Assembly (NCBI RefSeq): GCF_001500125.1
Contig: NZ_LQIV01000002.1
Location: forward strand, 62,001-126,000
Origin: Mycobacterium sp. IS-1742
GTDB lineage: Bacteria; Actinomycetota; Actinomycetes; Mycobacteriales; Mycobacteriaceae
Length of the DNA: 64,000 bases
Reading direction: 5' to 3'
In this document: positions 63,007 to 64,000 of the stretch, in pieces
Position numbering within the stretch: the first letter of the stretch is position 1
How the letters are laid out: every line of letters starts with the position of its first letter
The notes under the pieces: generated by a model
Databases searched by the model: none
Seen by the model: only the letters and a program-made list of their open reading frames with translations
What the model was told of the DNA's origin: nothing
Position numbers and translations under genes: made by a program

Positions 63007-63109
63007 GGCGACCTCCTCAGAACGGCGACTCGACCGTCCACCCTAGTCAGGCGGAAACCCACCCGGCCGAACGACGATCGAGGCGGCGGCCGGCTGGGAG
63101 AATCGTTCG

Positions 63110-63619
63110 ATGGCCGGCGAGAGCACGGAGCCGCGGGACCGTCATCGGTGGGATCCGGACCGCGACGAGACGGAGACCGAGCGGTTGGACCGCAACTGGT
63201 CGAGCCTGCTGCAGGAGTTGCGTGTGGCGCAGACCGGCGTGCAGGTGCTGACCGGTTTCCTGCTGGTACTGCCGTTCCAGGAACGGTTCGCCGACCTCGA
63301 CCAGGGAGCCCGGCTGGTGTACCTGACGACCGTGGCGTGCTCGATCGGGTCGACCGTCCTGCTCGTCGCGCCGGCGAGCATGCACCGGGTGCTGTTCCGC
63401 CGCCACCGGCTCGACGCCCTGGTGGCGTCCTCGCACCGGTTCGCGCTCGCGGGGCTGGTGTTGCTCGGCATGGCGTTGACCGGAGTCGCCGCGATCATCT
63501 TCGACGCGGTGCTCGGCGCCACGGCGGCGTGGGCGGCAGGCACCGCAACGTTGCTGGCACTGGCCTGCTCGTGGTTCTGGGTTCCGGTGCGGCACCGCAG
63601 GCACAAGAGGCCGCAGTGA
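63110..63619 (+). CDS. DUF6328-type four-helix membrane protein
   Basis: This 169-residue protein has a charged N-terminus of about 30 residues rich in Asp/Glu/Arg (DRHRWDPDRDETETERLDR), followed by the conserved block NWSSLLQELRVAQTGVQVLTGFLL and about four helices, ending in basic RHRRHKRPQ. This pattern matches the DUF6328 family of actinobacterial membrane proteins. Function is unknown. The ATG at 63110 is divergent from xylB; its ribosome site is modest (GGGAG). Confidence 0.72.
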   Translation: MAGESTEPRDRHRWDPDRDETETERLDRNWSSLLQELRVAQTGVQVLTGFLLVLPFQERFADLDQGARLVYLTTVACSIGSTVLLVAPASMHRVLFRRHRLDALVASSHRFALAGLVLLGMALTGVAAIIFDAVLGATAAWAAGTATLLALACSWFWVPVRHRRHKRPQ

Positions 63620-63659
63620 GGGCGTTTGTGACCAGTTCGGCCGGGGAACACAGCGCAAC

Positions 63660-64000
63660 ATGCTTATCCGACGTATCGCGCGACCCATGTTGTCTGCTGT
63701 GTTCATCGGGCGTGGAGTGGAGGCTCTGCGGAGCCCCAAACCGGCTGTCGATGCGGCCAAACCGACGCTCGAGGGGCTGGCCAAACTGCCCGACCCGGTC
63801 GGCACCAACGTGCCCACCAACGCCGAGACCGTCGCCCGCGTCACCGCGGGCGTGCAGATCGGCGGCGGACTGCTGCTGGCCTCCGGCAAGCTGCCGCGCC
63901 TCGCGTCCGCGGCGCTGGCCTTCAGTGTGGTGCCGGGCAGCCTCGGCGGCCACATGTTCTGGAATGAGACCGATCCGGAGCGCAAGGCCCAGGAGCGGCG
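63660..64000 (+). CDS. DoxX-like membrane protein, N-terminal part (runs off window)
   Basis: From the ATG at 63660 (after GGGGAACACAGC) the first 113 residues begin MLIRRIARPMLSAVFIGRG and include VEALRSPKPAVD, GVQIGGGLLLASGKLPR and HMFWNETDP. The RPMLSAVFI.G...L and GG.LLA.GKLPR patterns are those of mycobacterial DoxX-family proteins, which form membrane-bound oxidoreductase complexes linked to oxidative-stress defence. The stop codon is outside the window. It follows the DUF6328-type gene by about 40 bp in the same direction. Confidence 0.8.
   Translation, partial: MLIRRIARPMLSAVFIGRGVEALRSPKPAVDAAKPTLEGLAKLPDPVGTNVPTNAETVARVTAGVQIGGGLLLASGKLPRLASAALAFSVVPGSLGGHMFWNETDPERKAQER

Noticed and set aside
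1..64000. Search for tRNA, rRNA, insertion sequences, phage genes or attachment sites
   Set aside because: None could be recognised by eye. The catabolic island has uniform composition and no flanking repeats that would mark a recent insertion.

Overview
The window is GC-rich DNA with densely packed genes, many 1-8 bp gene overlaps and frequent GTG starts. It carries an mce operon, mycobacterial-type P450s, a WS/DGAT, a mycofactocin-coupled SDR and TspO/DoxX-type membrane proteins. Together these point to a fast-growing environmental Mycobacterium (Mycolicibacterium). I see no rRNA, tRNA, insertion sequence, prophage or CRISPR array.

Layout. 1-2240: end of a TspO gene, an MFS exporter and a small SRPBCC protein. 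2240-6815: a spermidine/putrescine-type ABC importer (potA-potD-potB-potC), closed by a long hairpin. 6815-8420: an EamA permease and a lipoprotein. 8424-18423: a complete four-carbon polyol (erythritol/threitol) module. It contains an RpiB-like isomerase, a DAK-family kinase, two ATPases, two permeases, a binding protein and a zinc dehydrogenase, all leftward, with a divergent SorC regulator and an array of operator-like repeats between them. 18439-21283: a P450, an AveC-like membrane protein and a previously easy-to-miss 36-residue membrane peptide, divergent from a TetR regulator whose start region holds a perfect 18-bp palindrome.

21280-57118 is a large catabolic island. It holds a mycofactocin-type SDR, a tandem (two-HTH) TetR protein, an acyltransferase, a WS/DGAT and two P450s. 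These are followed by an ALDH, an SDR, a second AveC-like protein, a binding protein with no signal peptide, and a CbbQ/NorQ-type AAA+ ATPase paired with a NorD-type VWA protein. Next come a pair of acyl-CoA dehydrogenases, an SDR, an amidohydrolase, another SDR with a TetR and two more P450s. The island ends with two luciferase-like oxidoreductases, two DapB-like reductases and an mceA-F operon without yrbE permease genes. The likely theme is uptake (Mce), oxidation (P450, SDR, ALDH) and beta-oxidation-like breakdown of a hydrophobic compound, perhaps a terpenoid or steroid-like lipid; the substrate cannot be read from the sequence. A recurring 18-bp motif of the form ACCWAAYATYTGTTCMGA lies mostly 31-44 bp before the start codons of the main transcription units, suggesting a single regulon. 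The tandem TetR, whose own promoter carries a copy, is the obvious candidate regulator.

57129-64000: two FGGY sugar kinases, a thioesterase-like protein, a flavodoxin-like reductase, a canonical acyl-CoA dehydrogenase, a DUF6328-type membrane protein and the start of a DoxX-like gene. Function calls rest on motif recognition by eye; no database search was run.
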